Assembly: GCF_016756775.1 (NCBI RefSeq)
Contig: NZ_JAERMU010000001.1
Span: 344,301 to 408,300, forward strand
Source of the DNA: Dryocola clanedunensis subsp. sulfonylureivorans
GTDB lineage: Bacteria > Pseudomonadota > Gammaproteobacteria > Enterobacterales > Enterobacteriaceae
Reading direction: 5' to 3'
Length of the DNA stretch: 64,000 bases
The number at the start of each line of letters is the position of its first letter. The stretch's first letter is position 1. Below are positions 33,971 to 42,419 of this stretch, piece after piece. The notes under the pieces are model-generated. The model was not told where the DNA came from. It did not search any database and saw only the letters and a list, made by a program, of their open reading frames with translations. Position numbers and translations under genes: made by a program.

Positions 33971-35233
33971 ATGAAAAAAAGCACCACCATTCCGCTGACC
34001 CCGCTCGAGAATCAGGGCAAATTTCTGCCGGCGTATAAACGTCGCTATCATGTCATGGCAAAACCCAGCGGCTCCACCTGCAACCTTGACTGCAACTACT
34101 GCTTTTACCTGCATAAAGAACAATTACTGCATCAACCCCATGACAAGGGGATGAGCGATGAAGTGCTGGAAAACTTTATTCGTCAGTACATCCAGAGTCA
34201 GGATGGCGAAGAGATAATCTTCTCCTGGCAAGGCGGCGAGCCGACGCTGATGGGTCTGGAGTTTTTTGAAAAAGTTGTTGCTCTGCAAAAAAAATATCAG
34301 CCAAAACATCAACGTATTGAAAACGATCTGCAAACTAACGGCGTGCTGATTAACGACAAATGGGCTGCGTTTCTTAAAAAGCACCGTTTCCTGGTGGGCG
34401 TCTCTATTGATGGCCCACGTGAAATCCATGACCGATTTCGCGTCACCCGCAGCGGCAAACCAACATTTGATAAAGTGATAGCCGGTATTGATGCCCTGAA
34501 GCGTCATCAGGTTCCTTTTAATGCCCTGGCCGTAGTCAATCGGGTCAACGCTCGTTTTCCCCGCGAGGTATACCGGTTTCTGACCCGTGAACTGGGTGCA
34601 ACTTACATCCAGTTTACCCCCTGCGTTGAAGCCACGGATTTCAAGACCACCGCTCCGCAGTTCTGGCGTGAAGATACCATTCCGATTACCGGATCACGCC
34701 GGGCAAAACCCGGAGACCTGGATTCCATCGTCACCGACTGGTCCGTAGATCCTGATGACTGGGGCCACTTTTTAGCGGAAGCCTTTGACGAGTGGGTCAC
34801 CCATGACCTGGGACGCGTGCAGGTGAACCTGTTCGAAACCGCCGTCGTGCAAACGATGGGCCTTCCTTCTCAGCTCTGTATCACCGCGCCGTTCTGCGGC
34901 AAAGCGCTGGCCATTGAGAAGAATGGCGATGTTTATTCCTGCGACCACTATGTCTATCCGGAATACAAACTCGGCAATATTAAAGCCCATAAACTGGCGC
35001 ACATGGTGTTTTCCGAAAGGCAAAAAGTGTTTGGCATGGGGAAGAAAGAGACCCTGCCAGCCTACTGCAAAACCTGTCCGCATCTGAATCTTTGCTGGGG
35101 GGAATGTCCGAAGAATCGCATTGTGCGTACGCCTGACGGCGAGGAAGGATTGAATTATCTCTGCCCGGGATTCCGCCATTTCTATAGCACGGTAAAACCG
35201 GAGCTTGAGAGAATAGCGAACCTGCTAAAGTAG
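33971..35233 (+). CDS. Anaerobic sulfatase-maturating enzyme (AtsB/AslB-like radical SAM)
   Basis: The start MKKSTT (33971) is preferred because AGG stands 5 bases before it and the upstream ATGs at 33905 and 33929 lie at or around the stem-loop. The 420-residue enzyme has C37-x3-C41-x2-C44 (CNLDCNYC). The SPASM cysteines are in CGKALAIEKNGDVYSCDHYV, CKTCPHLNLCWGECPKNR and LCPGF. It should convert the active-site Ser of the neighbouring secreted sulfatase to formylglycine before export. It is paralogous to the maturase at 23321 but clearly diverged, so each sulfatase has its own partner. Confidence 0.93.
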   Translation: MKKSTTIPLTPLENQGKFLPAYKRRYHVMAKPSGSTCNLDCNYCFYLHKEQLLHQPHDKGMSDEVLENFIRQYIQSQDGEEIIFSWQGGEPTLMGLEFFEKVVALQKKYQPKHQRIENDLQTNGVLINDKWAAFLKKHRFLVGVSIDGPREIHDRFRVTRSGKPTFDKVIAGIDALKRHQVPFNALAVVNRVNARFPREVYRFLTRELGATYIQFTPCVEATDFKTTAPQFWREDTIPITGSRRAKPGDLDSIVTDWSVDPDDWGHFLAEAFDEWVTHDLGRVQVNLFETAVVQTMGLPSQLCITAPFCGKALAIEKNGDVYSCDHYVYPEYKLGNIKAHKLAHMVFSERQKVFGMGKKETLPAYCKTCPHLNLCWGECPKNRIVRTPDGEEGLNYLCPGFRHFYSTVKPELERIANLLK

Positions 35234-35250
35234 ATCCCCTGCTCCATTGA

Positions 35251-35278
35251 GACAGGGTTTATGCAAATAAACCCTGTC
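35251..35278. terminator. Stem-loop between convergent maturase and DUF302 genes
   Basis: GACAGGGTTTAT (35251-35262) and ATAAACCCTGTC (35267-35278) form a perfect 12-bp stem with a GCAA loop between the two convergent genes. It lies 17 bp after one stop codon and 6 bp after the other. It probably terminates or protects both transcripts, although a flanking T-run is lacking. Confidence 0.65.
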
Positions 35279-35284
35279 CGGCAG

Positions 35285-35686
35285 TTAGCTGACCGTGTGA
35301 TCCAACCAGCCAGGCAACAGGCTGTAGATTGCCTCTATCGCTCCGTTCCCACCATTTAAGGTATAGAAATCATCCATTTGGTCAATATCATTACAGCGTA
35401 TCCAGACCTGCCCGTCTTTGGCTTTCCAGATAAAGGCTTTAATCGGCAGATCGAAGCCTACCTCGATATTGCTTGCCAGTAAGTTACCGACAAGCTTCGT
35501 GTTTTGAAATAGCAGGCAGACAGCCTCATCCACCTTCTTATTGGAGAGTGCCGCAACCTTCTGCTGATCGACGTCAGCGACAATCATGACTTCTGGAAAC
35601 TCGGCTAATTTTGCCAGTAAACGGTCGGCGGTTTCTCTGACGGAGTAAGGGCTTTTTCTGATCCAGCGTTGATTAATATTTTGCAT
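35285..35686 (-). CDS. DUF302 family protein
   Basis: The start MQNINQRW (35684-35686) is preferred because GGAAG stands before it; a Met four codons upstream lacks a ribosome site. The 133-residue cytoplasmic protein has the DUF302 fold pattern: SVRETADRLLAKLAEFPEVM at the N-terminus, then LLFQNTKLVGNLLASNIEVG and DLPIKAFIWKAKDGQVWI. Members occur beside redox and stress genes, but no function is established. It follows the cupin gene closely (under 40 bp) and is probably cotranscribed. Confidence 0.8.
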   Translation of the reverse strand: MQNINQRWIRKSPYSVRETADRLLAKLAEFPEVMIVADVDQQKVAALSNKKVDEAVCLLFQNTKLVGNLLASNIEVGFDLPIKAFIWKAKDGQVWIRCNDIDQMDDFYTLNGGNGAIEAIYSLLPGWLDHTVS

Positions 35687-35721
35687 TTTATCTTCCATTA
35701 TCAGTCATGGTTCAAGGGTAT

Positions 35722-36603
35722 TTAAATAGCCTCAGCGTCTTTTGGATCCCATAATTCAAAGACTAAATAGGTAGCGGGAGTCGTTGCAGAATGATTCCTG
35801 ATAGTCACTTCATTCGCATTCACAAGATCTGCGGTGCCCAACTTTTCCACAGGTGCTGCATCTTTATGATCGGGGGTCACCACATCAAGTGAGCCATCAA
35901 GAACTAAAAGATAAGTGGGGCGATTGCTAAAATCTTGTTTCGGTAGCGCGACGCCCTTTTCCAGGGAAACTTTTCTTACCCGCATCATTCGGTCAATCAA
36001 TTCAGCGCCCTGTTTCGGTAAGTGAATGTCATAAACATTGTGGGAATAAACGGGATTACTTTTTTCCATACCGCCTTTTTTCGGCGCATCCACATAATAT
36101 TTAGCCTGCTCTGCTTTAAGCTTAGCCAGCAGCGGCGTGTGCTGCGGGTAGGTGACGCCATTGCAGGATGAACCATCATCCAGCAAATCGAAGGTCGTCA
36201 TGGTCAGCATGTCGGTCGCAGAGCCGTTAATGGCATAGTGCAAATTCGCGTACTCTTTATAAGAATCGCCGATATGAAGCGTCACAGGCTCATGTTGATA
36301 AGGATAAACAATAGCGCTTCCGCGGGTCACCCCCAGCATCGCAGGCCTGTTTTCATGGCTGTGGAGATCGATATGTGAGCCTGGCTGGACATCCACAGTA
36401 CGGAAACGTAGCGCCCGACAGGTTAACGGTTTATTACCCGTTGGCAGATGGATATCAGCGACCTTAAGCGTATTCAATACCTCTGACTTAACGCCCGCGG
36501 GAAGTTGACTACCGGTATTTGCGCCTGCCGTTTCCGCCTGGCTGAAACCAGCAGTAAAGGAAGATGCAATAACTAAACCCATTGCCACAATATTCTTCTT
36601 CAT
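35722..36603 (-). CDS. Secreted two-cupin protein
   Basis: AAGGAG precedes the ATG. The 293-residue protein has a signal peptide (ending near SQAET) and two cupin-like halves. The first (about 65-140) has the metal-binding motif HIDLHSHENRP and GSAIVYPYQHEP. The second (about 205-285) has RKVSLEKGVALPKQDF and LVLDGSLDVV, but lacks a full His set, so only the first half may bind metal. Two Cys (C62 region and SSCNG) may form a disulfide. Function is unknown; a periplasmic sugar- or metal-related role is possible. Confidence 0.72.
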   Translation of the reverse strand: MKKNIVAMGLVIASSFTAGFSQAETAGANTGSQLPAGVKSEVLNTLKVADIHLPTGNKPLTCRALRFRTVDVQPGSHIDLHSHENRPAMLGVTRGSAIVYPYQHEPVTLHIGDSYKEYANLHYAINGSATDMLTMTTFDLLDDGSSCNGVTYPQHTPLLAKLKAEQAKYYVDAPKKGGMEKSNPVYSHNVYDIHLPKQGAELIDRMMRVRKVSLEKGVALPKQDFSNRPTYLLVLDGSLDVVTPDHKDAAPVEKLGTADLVNANEVTIRNHSATTPATYLVFELWDPKDAEAI

Positions 36604-37084
36604 TTGTTCTCCTTAATTTTATTTTTTGAATCCTCAGGAATAGAAAAGCCATAATATGACAAAAGTCGCTGTTATCGCTTTAGATAAGACCTGGGTATGA
36701 CACGGTTTTAAGCTATACCCGGCAGGATAAGATAACAACCTCGCTATTTTTAGCCAGATATACCGTTTACAAAAACAGAGAAACTTCTTCCTTCGAATGC
36801 GGAGTTTGCGATTTATTACTCTGATAGTTCGTCAACATCAGCCCACAGCAAGCATATAATTCCTTCATGCTAGTTTATTAAATTGTCTATTCATAATAAT
36901 CACCGATATAACGTCAGCAAAAACACATCATTCAAACGTCGTCGCTCGCGGCGGTGACTGAATAGCCACAGAAAAAGGCAAAGCAATAACCAAACCTGAA
37001 ACGTTTCAAGCAAAAATAATGAAATCAAAGAGGGTTAACAGGAGCATTAAATGAGGGAAAAGAGGCAGCGGAACAGCGGGAGAA
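36604..37084. other. AT-rich intergenic region, no gene seen
   Basis: About 480 bp upstream of the cupin gene hold no convincing reading frame. It should contain the promoter of the cupin-DUF302 unit, but no clear -35/-10 pair was found. Composition is A/T-rich like the other long intergenic regions of the window. Confidence 0.5.
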
Positions 37085-37134
37085 TAAAAAGCAGTTCAGT
37101 TCGTCACCGTTAAGGCCTGCGACAAACTGAACTG
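37085..37134 (-). terminator. Terminator after the hydrolase-OsmC gene
   Basis: CAGTTCAGTT (37092-37101) and AACTGAACTG (37125-37134) pair over 10 bp with a long loop. On the minus strand the stem is followed by CTTTTT. It is the first good terminator after the T6SS genes, so the hydrolase-OsmC gene may share transcripts with the T6SS operon. Confidence 0.7.
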
Positions 37135-37161
37135 AGCGGGAGGCTCATCAGCAGAGAATGA

Positions 37162-38388
37162 TTAGCCTTTTGTCAGATGGGTGGTGATATCGATGTGGTT
37201 GAGAAGCGTTTTATGCACCGGACAAAGCTCGGCAATCTGCTCGAGCCGCTCTGTCTCTTCAGGCGAAAGCTCGCCTTCAATTAAGATCTCACGATGAATG
37301 CGGTCGGCCAGATTTTTACCGTCCAGGCAATCTTCACAATCTTCAAGATGTTCACGGGAGTGCGTCAGCCTGACCACCAGACGGCTCAGCCTCAGCTTCT
37401 TTCGTCGCGCGTACATTCGAAGCGTCATTGAAGTACAGGTTCCGAGCGCGGCCAGAAGCTGATCGTAGGGGGTGGGACCTTTATTCAGTCCGCCTACGCT
37501 CAACGGCTCATCGGATAGCCACTGGTGCCCGACGGAGCGCACGTCGCAGAGGAAATCCCCCTCCCGCATGGTGACAATGACCTCCCCTTTTGCCGGCTCC
37601 TCAGACGGCAAAACATCCGCGACAATCGCTGGCATATAACGTTCCGCCCAGGAGGCAATGCAGTTTGCGGCGTAGCGCGCATCCTGCTTGCTGCTCAGCA
37701 GGTGATCGGCATCGTCCAGCGAAATGAAACTTTTTGGGTGGCGAGCGCTGGTATACAGCCGTTCGGCCTGATCAACAGAGACCGTGGTGTCCCGCGGTGA
37801 GTGCAGGATAAGCAGCGCCTTATTCAGGGATCGTAGCTGGCCCTGGAGCTGGAATTGTTCCACATCATCCAGAAACTGTTTTTTGATGGTAAAGGGCCTT
37901 CCCGCCAGCTGCACCGTGGCAACGCCTTGCCCACGGATATCATCAAGCTTGCCACCAAGCTGTTTGAGCACGTGCGCAGGTTCGGCAGGGGCGCCGATGG
38001 TGGCAACACACTTAACGTAGTCCAGCCGTAGCGCCGCAACCAGTACGGCTGTTCCTCCCAGGCTATGACCCACCAGCAGCGCCGGCGGCTGGTAATTTGT
38101 CGACAGATAATCTGCCGCCGCGAGCAGATCCGCGACATTCGATGAAAAGTTGCTGTTAGCGAAATCCCCGTCGCTACCGCCTAAACCCGTGAAATCAAAA
38201 CGGAGGACCGCAATGCCCTGCTCCACCAGAGCACGGCTAATCTGCGATGCTGATGTCAGCCCCTTTCCGCAGGTGAAACAGTGGGCGAAAAGGGCATACC
38301 CCGTCGGGTTCTCCGGTGATTCCAGTAGCCCGCTGAGCGTAATTCCGTCCTGATTCGCAAACGTAAGTTTCTGCTTTATGACTGTCAT
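37162..38388 (-). CDS. Alpha/beta hydrolase-OsmC fusion protein
   Basis: The start MTVIKQ (38386-38388) is chosen for its AGGAG site. The 408-residue protein joins an alpha/beta hydrolase (residues 1-255; HCFTCGKG, nucleophile motif GHSLGG, acid in HSPRDTTVS and His in DDADHLLS) to an OsmC/Ohr domain (about 270-405). The OsmC Cys pair is in LGTCTSMTLRMYA and ELCPVHK. OsmC proteins reduce organic hydroperoxides. This two-domain fusion is known in many Proteobacteria. It starts 38 bp after vasL with no terminator between them. Confidence 0.92.
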   Translation of the reverse strand: MTVIKQKLTFANQDGITLSGLLESPENPTGYALFAHCFTCGKGLTSASQISRALVEQGIAVLRFDFTGLGGSDGDFANSNFSSNVADLLAAADYLSTNYQPPALLVGHSLGGTAVLVAALRLDYVKCVATIGAPAEPAHVLKQLGGKLDDIRGQGVATVQLAGRPFTIKKQFLDDVEQFQLQGQLRSLNKALLILHSPRDTTVSVDQAERLYTSARHPKSFISLDDADHLLSSKQDARYAANCIASWAERYMPAIVADVLPSEEPAKGEVIVTMREGDFLCDVRSVGHQWLSDEPLSVGGLNKGPTPYDQLLAALGTCTSMTLRMYARRKKLRLSRLVVRLTHSREHLEDCEDCLDGKNLADRIHREILIEGELSPEETERLEQIAELCPVHKTLLNHIDITTHLTKG

Positions 38389-38426
38389 CCTCTCGCTCTC
38401 CTGCATTGTTCGTTATGACATGGATA

Positions 38427-39815
38427 TTATCCGGCTGATTCTGATTGTGGATATCGGCTCTTGTGACTGCTGTTTTCTTCTGCCCTGGCGCTCAACGTGG
38501 ACCACGCATTGATGAGCTGTTGCAGATGGCTTTCAGACTGTGCCTGAAGGCTGGCGCTGGCGGCAGGAGAATCATCCAGCATACGCAATTGCTCCTCAAA
38601 TGGAACCGTCTGGCGGAAGCTGGTGATCATCCCGAAGACCATCGATTTCAGTTCGCTGACGGTGATGTACTTGCCCTTCTGCCCGTCCAGCGCATCCAGC
38701 TTGTCCGACAGCGACTGCAGCTGCGTCATGCCGTTGTGCCAGCCGTTCAGCGCATTCGCCGGAAGAGCGTTGACCGCCAGCTGCTGCTGCCACTGCTGGC
38801 GCATAGCCGCGACCTCCTTGCTTTCGGGCCACAGCGCCTGCGCCTGGCCCAGCAGGGCGTTGCCGTATCGCAGCGTCCAGTCAGGGGATAGCCGTGCCAG
38901 CGCATCAAGCTGCGTGGACGTGCGTTTTAGCCACGTCGCCGGGTCAGGTTTGTGCCCCTGCGCCTGCTGGAGCGTATGAAGCTGCTCGTGGTTCAGGGCC
39001 TGCGGCAGAGCCGTCACCGAAGCGGTTAATGCTCTCGAGGCATCATCAACGCGATGGAGATAGTGCCAGCCCCATAACGTAACAGCCCCAACGACCAGGG
39101 CGGTACAGGCTCCTGCCAAAAATGTCGGCCAGCGCTTTGGCGACGGCGGCATTTCATGCACTACGTCAACATTCACCTCCGGCTCAGGGCGGATGACGTA
39201 CACCAGACGACTGCCGGATGATGCAGCTTCCGCCTCACTCTTCAGCGCCTGGGCAGGCAACGCTACCGCGGGCGTCTGCGCATCCGAAGATGTACTGTTT
39301 TCCAGTCTTATTAATGCATTATGCACCTGCTGTGATAACACGACGGTCTGACAGGCATGCTTCAGAGCCTGGCGGGAGAAAATGTCATCCAGCGTGGTCA
39401 GCAATTTTTCTGCACTCAGTAAAGCAGGCAGATCGTTATGGTCCAGGCTGAATGTACGGAAGGTTTTTTGCAGCCGCTGAAGCAGACCGTTTATGATCTC
39501 CACCCGGGCATGAGTGGGCTGCGGCCACAGCTGCGTCCACTGGTGTCCAGGCAGCGCCACAAGCACGGACAGCCCTTCGTTCATGCCGTTAACGCGAGCC
39601 AGGTGGCTGCGGGCCAGGGTATACCAGGCCGCCGTTTGTAATTCAACACCGTTGTGTTCAAACAGCGCCAGCGAGAGCGTTTCCACCTGCCCCCAGTCCA
39701 CGTCCGGACGCGCCGGATGGGTCAGCTTGCTCATTTCTTCTCGCAGTGCGGCAAAATCAGGTAACGAACGGGGATCGCTGCCGGTTCGTACCGGGCGGGG
39801 TTGCGGATCGTGCAT
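38427..39815 (-). CDS. vasL: VasL-type T6SS protein (ImpA N-terminal domain, membrane anchored)
   Basis: The 462-residue protein has a TssA-like ImpA N-terminal domain (about residues 10-120; SDPRSLPDFAALREEMSKLT). A single membrane segment follows (about 230-250; FLAGACTALVVGAVTLWGW), then a C-terminal VasL domain rich in helices. Related TssA-like anchored proteins help hold or control the distal end of the sheath. It is the last gene of the T6SS set on this strand and distinct from the shorter-linked TssA at 44170. Confidence 0.85.
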   Translation of the reverse strand: MHDPQPRPVRTGSDPRSLPDFAALREEMSKLTHPARPDVDWGQVETLSLALFEHNGVELQTAAWYTLARSHLARVNGMNEGLSVLVALPGHQWTQLWPQPTHARVEIINGLLQRLQKTFRTFSLDHNDLPALLSAEKLLTTLDDIFSRQALKHACQTVVLSQQVHNALIRLENSTSSDAQTPAVALPAQALKSEAEAASSGSRLVYVIRPEPEVNVDVVHEMPPSPKRWPTFLAGACTALVVGAVTLWGWHYLHRVDDASRALTASVTALPQALNHEQLHTLQQAQGHKPDPATWLKRTSTQLDALARLSPDWTLRYGNALLGQAQALWPESKEVAAMRQQWQQQLAVNALPANALNGWHNGMTQLQSLSDKLDALDGQKGKYITVSELKSMVFGMITSFRQTVPFEEQLRMLDDSPAASASLQAQSESHLQQLINAWSTLSARAEENSSHKSRYPQSESAG

Positions 39816-39835
39816 GGTGACTTCCCTGATAAAGG

Positions 39836-40318
39836 TTAAAAGGTGGCTGAGGGCAACAGATATTCAAGCAGGGTAAAAAAGGCATCTTCGTCAAAAAACT
39901 GGCTGTCGCTTGTTACCGTGCCAGCTGGCTTCCAGGTCCAGTTAACATCATTGCTGGAGCGCATAAACAGACGACAGAGTGGAGTGGCGTTTCCGTCGAT
40001 ACAAACGGTAACTTCCACGCAGCCCGTCACGCCCTGCCCGTACAAAAAAACGGGCGTGAATTTCATCATCCGCTTGTCAAAACGGAGCATGATACCCGGC
40101 ACGCTAAACGCCTCCGCCCCCACCAGTAATTCGGTCAAGAACACGGGAACACTGGCAATACCGATCCCGGTCTCCCTCAGCCAGCTTTCCATCTCTGCAT
40201 GCAGGAGCCCCATCCGCTGACGGAATTCGGCAATATCGGCCAGGCCTCTGTTTTTATATTCACCGCTGCGCGGCCGTTGAGCCTTAAGTTTTTGGAGAAA
40301 TTTCTCTTTTGCAGACAT
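39836..40318 (-). CDS. T6SS-locus protein of unknown function
   Basis: This 160-residue soluble protein sits between tssE and vasL with tight spacing (20 and 37 bp). There is no signal peptide or membrane segment. Features are a basic N-terminus (KEKFLQKLKAQRPRS), a helical segment and a beta-rich half (VPGIMLRFDKRMMKFTPVFL, GCVEVTVCIDG). Position implies a T6SS accessory role, perhaps at the baseplate or with VasL. No family name is recognised with confidence. Confidence 0.65.
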   Translation of the reverse strand: MSAKEKFLQKLKAQRPRSGEYKNRGLADIAEFRQRMGLLHAEMESWLRETGIGIASVPVFLTELLVGAEAFSVPGIMLRFDKRMMKFTPVFLYGQGVTGCVEVTVCIDGNATPLCRLFMRSSNDVNWTWKPAGTVTSDSQFFDEDAFFTLLEYLLPSATF

Positions 40319-40355
40319 GCTGTCCCTGTGAGTTATCGCTTAAAAGTGGAGCACC

Positions 40356-40811
40356 CTACAAACGGGTCTGAGTATCGAGGAAATGCTGCTGTTTGAGGTG
40401 GCGGATAAGCACGCGCCCTTCCGGCATAAAGTCCGTACCGTAGCGCACCAGGCCAATACCTTTTAGTTCGGCATCAATGGCGTAACGCAGCTCGCCAGGG
40501 AGAGTTTGATCCAGCATCACGACGCGGATGCTTTTCAGCCGTGGCTCATACTTCAGCAGCACATCGGATAGCGTGCCCATCAGCTGATGGGCGGTGCCGG
40601 GCAACCCCTGGAGGATTTTAGTCATATCCGGCAAACCGTAATCCGGCAGGTGCGCCAGCGTCCCGGCACGGCAGTTGAGGATGCGCTGCATATTATCCAG
40701 CACCGAGAGGATCACCTGGTTCTGCTCGCTGACCTGGTGAAGATCGAGACCGCCGGTGAAGTTGCCCGCCAGCATTTCATAAAGCGAAGGCGTGTTGTGT
40801 TCCTGGGGCAT
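40356..40811 (-). CDS. tssE: TssE, gp25-like baseplate protein
   Basis: The 151-residue protein matches the TssE/gp25 lysozyme-like baseplate wedge family (SLYEMLAGNF; NMQRILNCRAGTLAHLPDYG, the typical RxG...pdYGlpd motif). TssE joins TssF, TssG and TssK in the baseplate that starts sheath assembly. Its ATG overlaps the stop of tssJ (ATGA). Confidence 0.93.
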   Translation of the reverse strand: MPQEHNTPSLYEMLAGNFTGGLDLHQVSEQNQVILSVLDNMQRILNCRAGTLAHLPDYGLPDMTKILQGLPGTAHQLMGTLSDVLLKYEPRLKSIRVVMLDQTLPGELRYAIDAELKGIGLVRYGTDFMPEGRVLIRHLKQQHFLDTQTRL

Positions 40812-41356
40812 CAGTCGTCCTTAACGGGCAGCAGCGTCAGATGGTTGTGTCCGGCTTCAAAAATCCGGGCAGCATCCGGGTCCAGCTCTTCACGCTCGAG
40901 CACCTGCTTCCAGTCATTTTTCGCCATGTCTGGATGGCGGAAAAGCCCCACCACGGCGACAAACTGCGCGTCCGCGTCCATCGGCATATCAAGCGTGGCA
41001 TCCCCGCCCGGTTTGATGATCACATCGCGGCTAGCCAGCAAATCATCTTTCAGAATCGCCTCGTCGTCTTTGAGCAACTGCTGATACACCGTTTTGTCGA
41101 AGGTTTTACGGTCTTTCAGCTGGTAGACGCGTACGACCACGGGTTCGGAAAGAGAGTTGTTTTCTCTGGCATCTGTATTTAGGGCTTCGCGAGCCGTGAA
41201 ATCGAGATGTAATACCTTAATTTTCTTATAAAAGACCGAAGTTATGGCCGATTTCGTGCCGTCCGTGACGCTCTGCGTCAGGCCGCAACCGCTGAGGCTT
41301 AATGCCAGAAGCGGCAGCAGCCAGCGTGAAGACTTAGTCAAACTTGTACGTAACAC
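40811..41356 (-). CDS. tssJ: TssJ, T6SS outer-membrane lipoprotein
   Basis: A GTG start at 41354-41356 follows AAGGA. An upstream in-frame ATG (41434) would overlap tssG further and lacks a ribosome site. The 181-residue precursor has lipobox LSLSGC with Cys24 and the transthyretin-like fold pattern (VVVRVYQLKDRKTFDK, ASRDVIIKPGG). TssJ binds TssM and anchors the membrane complex at the outer membrane. It overlaps the 3' end of tssG by 23 bp. Confidence 0.93.
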   Translation of the reverse strand: MLRTSLTKSSRWLLPLLALSLSGCGLTQSVTDGTKSAITSVFYKKIKVLHLDFTAREALNTDARENNSLSEPVVVRVYQLKDRKTFDKTVYQQLLKDDEAILKDDLLASRDVIIKPGGDATLDMPMDADAQFVAVVGLFRHPDMAKNDWKQVLEREELDPDAARIFEAGHNHLTLLPVKDD

Positions 41357-42419
41357 GTCGATTTCCTTTTTGTTGTGTTGCGGGCTGCAGGCCGCTGTAA
41401 TAACCCAGTTCGGTCGTAAAGGTGTCTGGCACATCCTGTGAAACTTCGCCCTCTTCCACCCCCAGAACGCCGTTCATTCCCAGCCAGAAAGGGGCATCCC
41501 CGAGAGGGGGCACGGACAACATCCTGGTGCCAACGGTCAGGGTAATTTTTGCCTTAAAACGCCATCCAAGATAGACGCGCAGCATCACCAGAAAATCCTG
41601 ATAAAGCAGACCATCCGGTTTCCAGCCCTGCGCTTCCCGCTCGTTGTCGGTCGCAAGCGCTATCAGCAGCTGGCTGCTGGCATCCATCGCTTCGTCGCCC
41701 AGCGGGGTGTTGCCATCCAGAACAAAATCATCCTCGCCGTAAAAGCCCAGCGGCTGGTTAATCTCGATGGGACGAAGACAGTAAGGGCTGACGTTGACCG
41801 TGGTTTCTGGTGCCAACAGGCTCACCAGAGCCTGCATCCCTTCTTGAGTTTTTCCCGGCTGGCGTAAAACCCCCAGCAGCGCCAGAAAGCGGGAGACTGG
41901 TGTGGCAATATGATTCGCCGTACCGGGGATGCCCAGCCCCACCAGCCCGAGTAGCGACTGAGAGATAGCATCCGTGCCACCCGCTTCGAAAGCGGCCGGA
42001 TACGAGTATTTACGCCAGATACGATAGAACTGCGTCAGGATTCGGTGACTGAAGATATCAAGAAATCCCTGCAGCGCCTCATGCCCCTCCCTGCGCTGAG
42101 TAATATCATCGAGATAGGCTGTCGGCAGTGGCGAATCGACACCATACATCCCCATAAAGGTCGTACGCACCACCGGCGGCTTGCGCTCATCCTCATCGTC
42201 GTATTCGACAGCTTTCAGCTCACTGGCTGGAAAGCCCATCCCCGGATAAGGACAGAAGCGCACCGGATCGTCTGCCGGGCTGCTGGTCGTACCCAGTAAA
42301 GGCTTCCCCGGCTGACGTTTCTCCAGCAGCTGGCAGAAACGATAGAAGTTAATCCGGTTCAGCTCGGCTTCCAGCCTCGGGGTCAGCCGGGAATGCGGCG
42401 GTTGTGTTTCTCTTCCCAT
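41334..42419 (-). CDS. tssG: TssG, T6SS baseplate protein
   Basis: The 361-residue protein carries TssG hallmarks (INFYRFCQLLEKRQPGKP, RFCPYPGMGFPASEL, TTFMGMYGVDSPLPTAYLDD, and LGWRFKAKITLTV near the C-terminus). With TssF and TssE it forms the wedge of the baseplate. The start overlaps tssF by 37 bp, usual for this gene pair. Confidence 0.95.
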   Translation of the reverse strand: MGRETQPPHSRLTPRLEAELNRINFYRFCQLLEKRQPGKPLLGTTSSPADDPVRFCPYPGMGFPASELKAVEYDDEDERKPPVVRTTFMGMYGVDSPLPTAYLDDITQRREGHEALQGFLDIFSHRILTQFYRIWRKYSYPAAFEAGGTDAISQSLLGLVGLGIPGTANHIATPVSRFLALLGVLRQPGKTQEGMQALVSLLAPETTVNVSPYCLRPIEINQPLGFYGEDDFVLDGNTPLGDEAMDASSQLLIALATDNEREAQGWKPDGLLYQDFLVMLRVYLGWRFKAKITLTVGTRMLSVPPLGDAPFWLGMNGVLGVEEGEVSQDVPDTFTTELGYYSGLQPATQQKGNRRVTYKFD

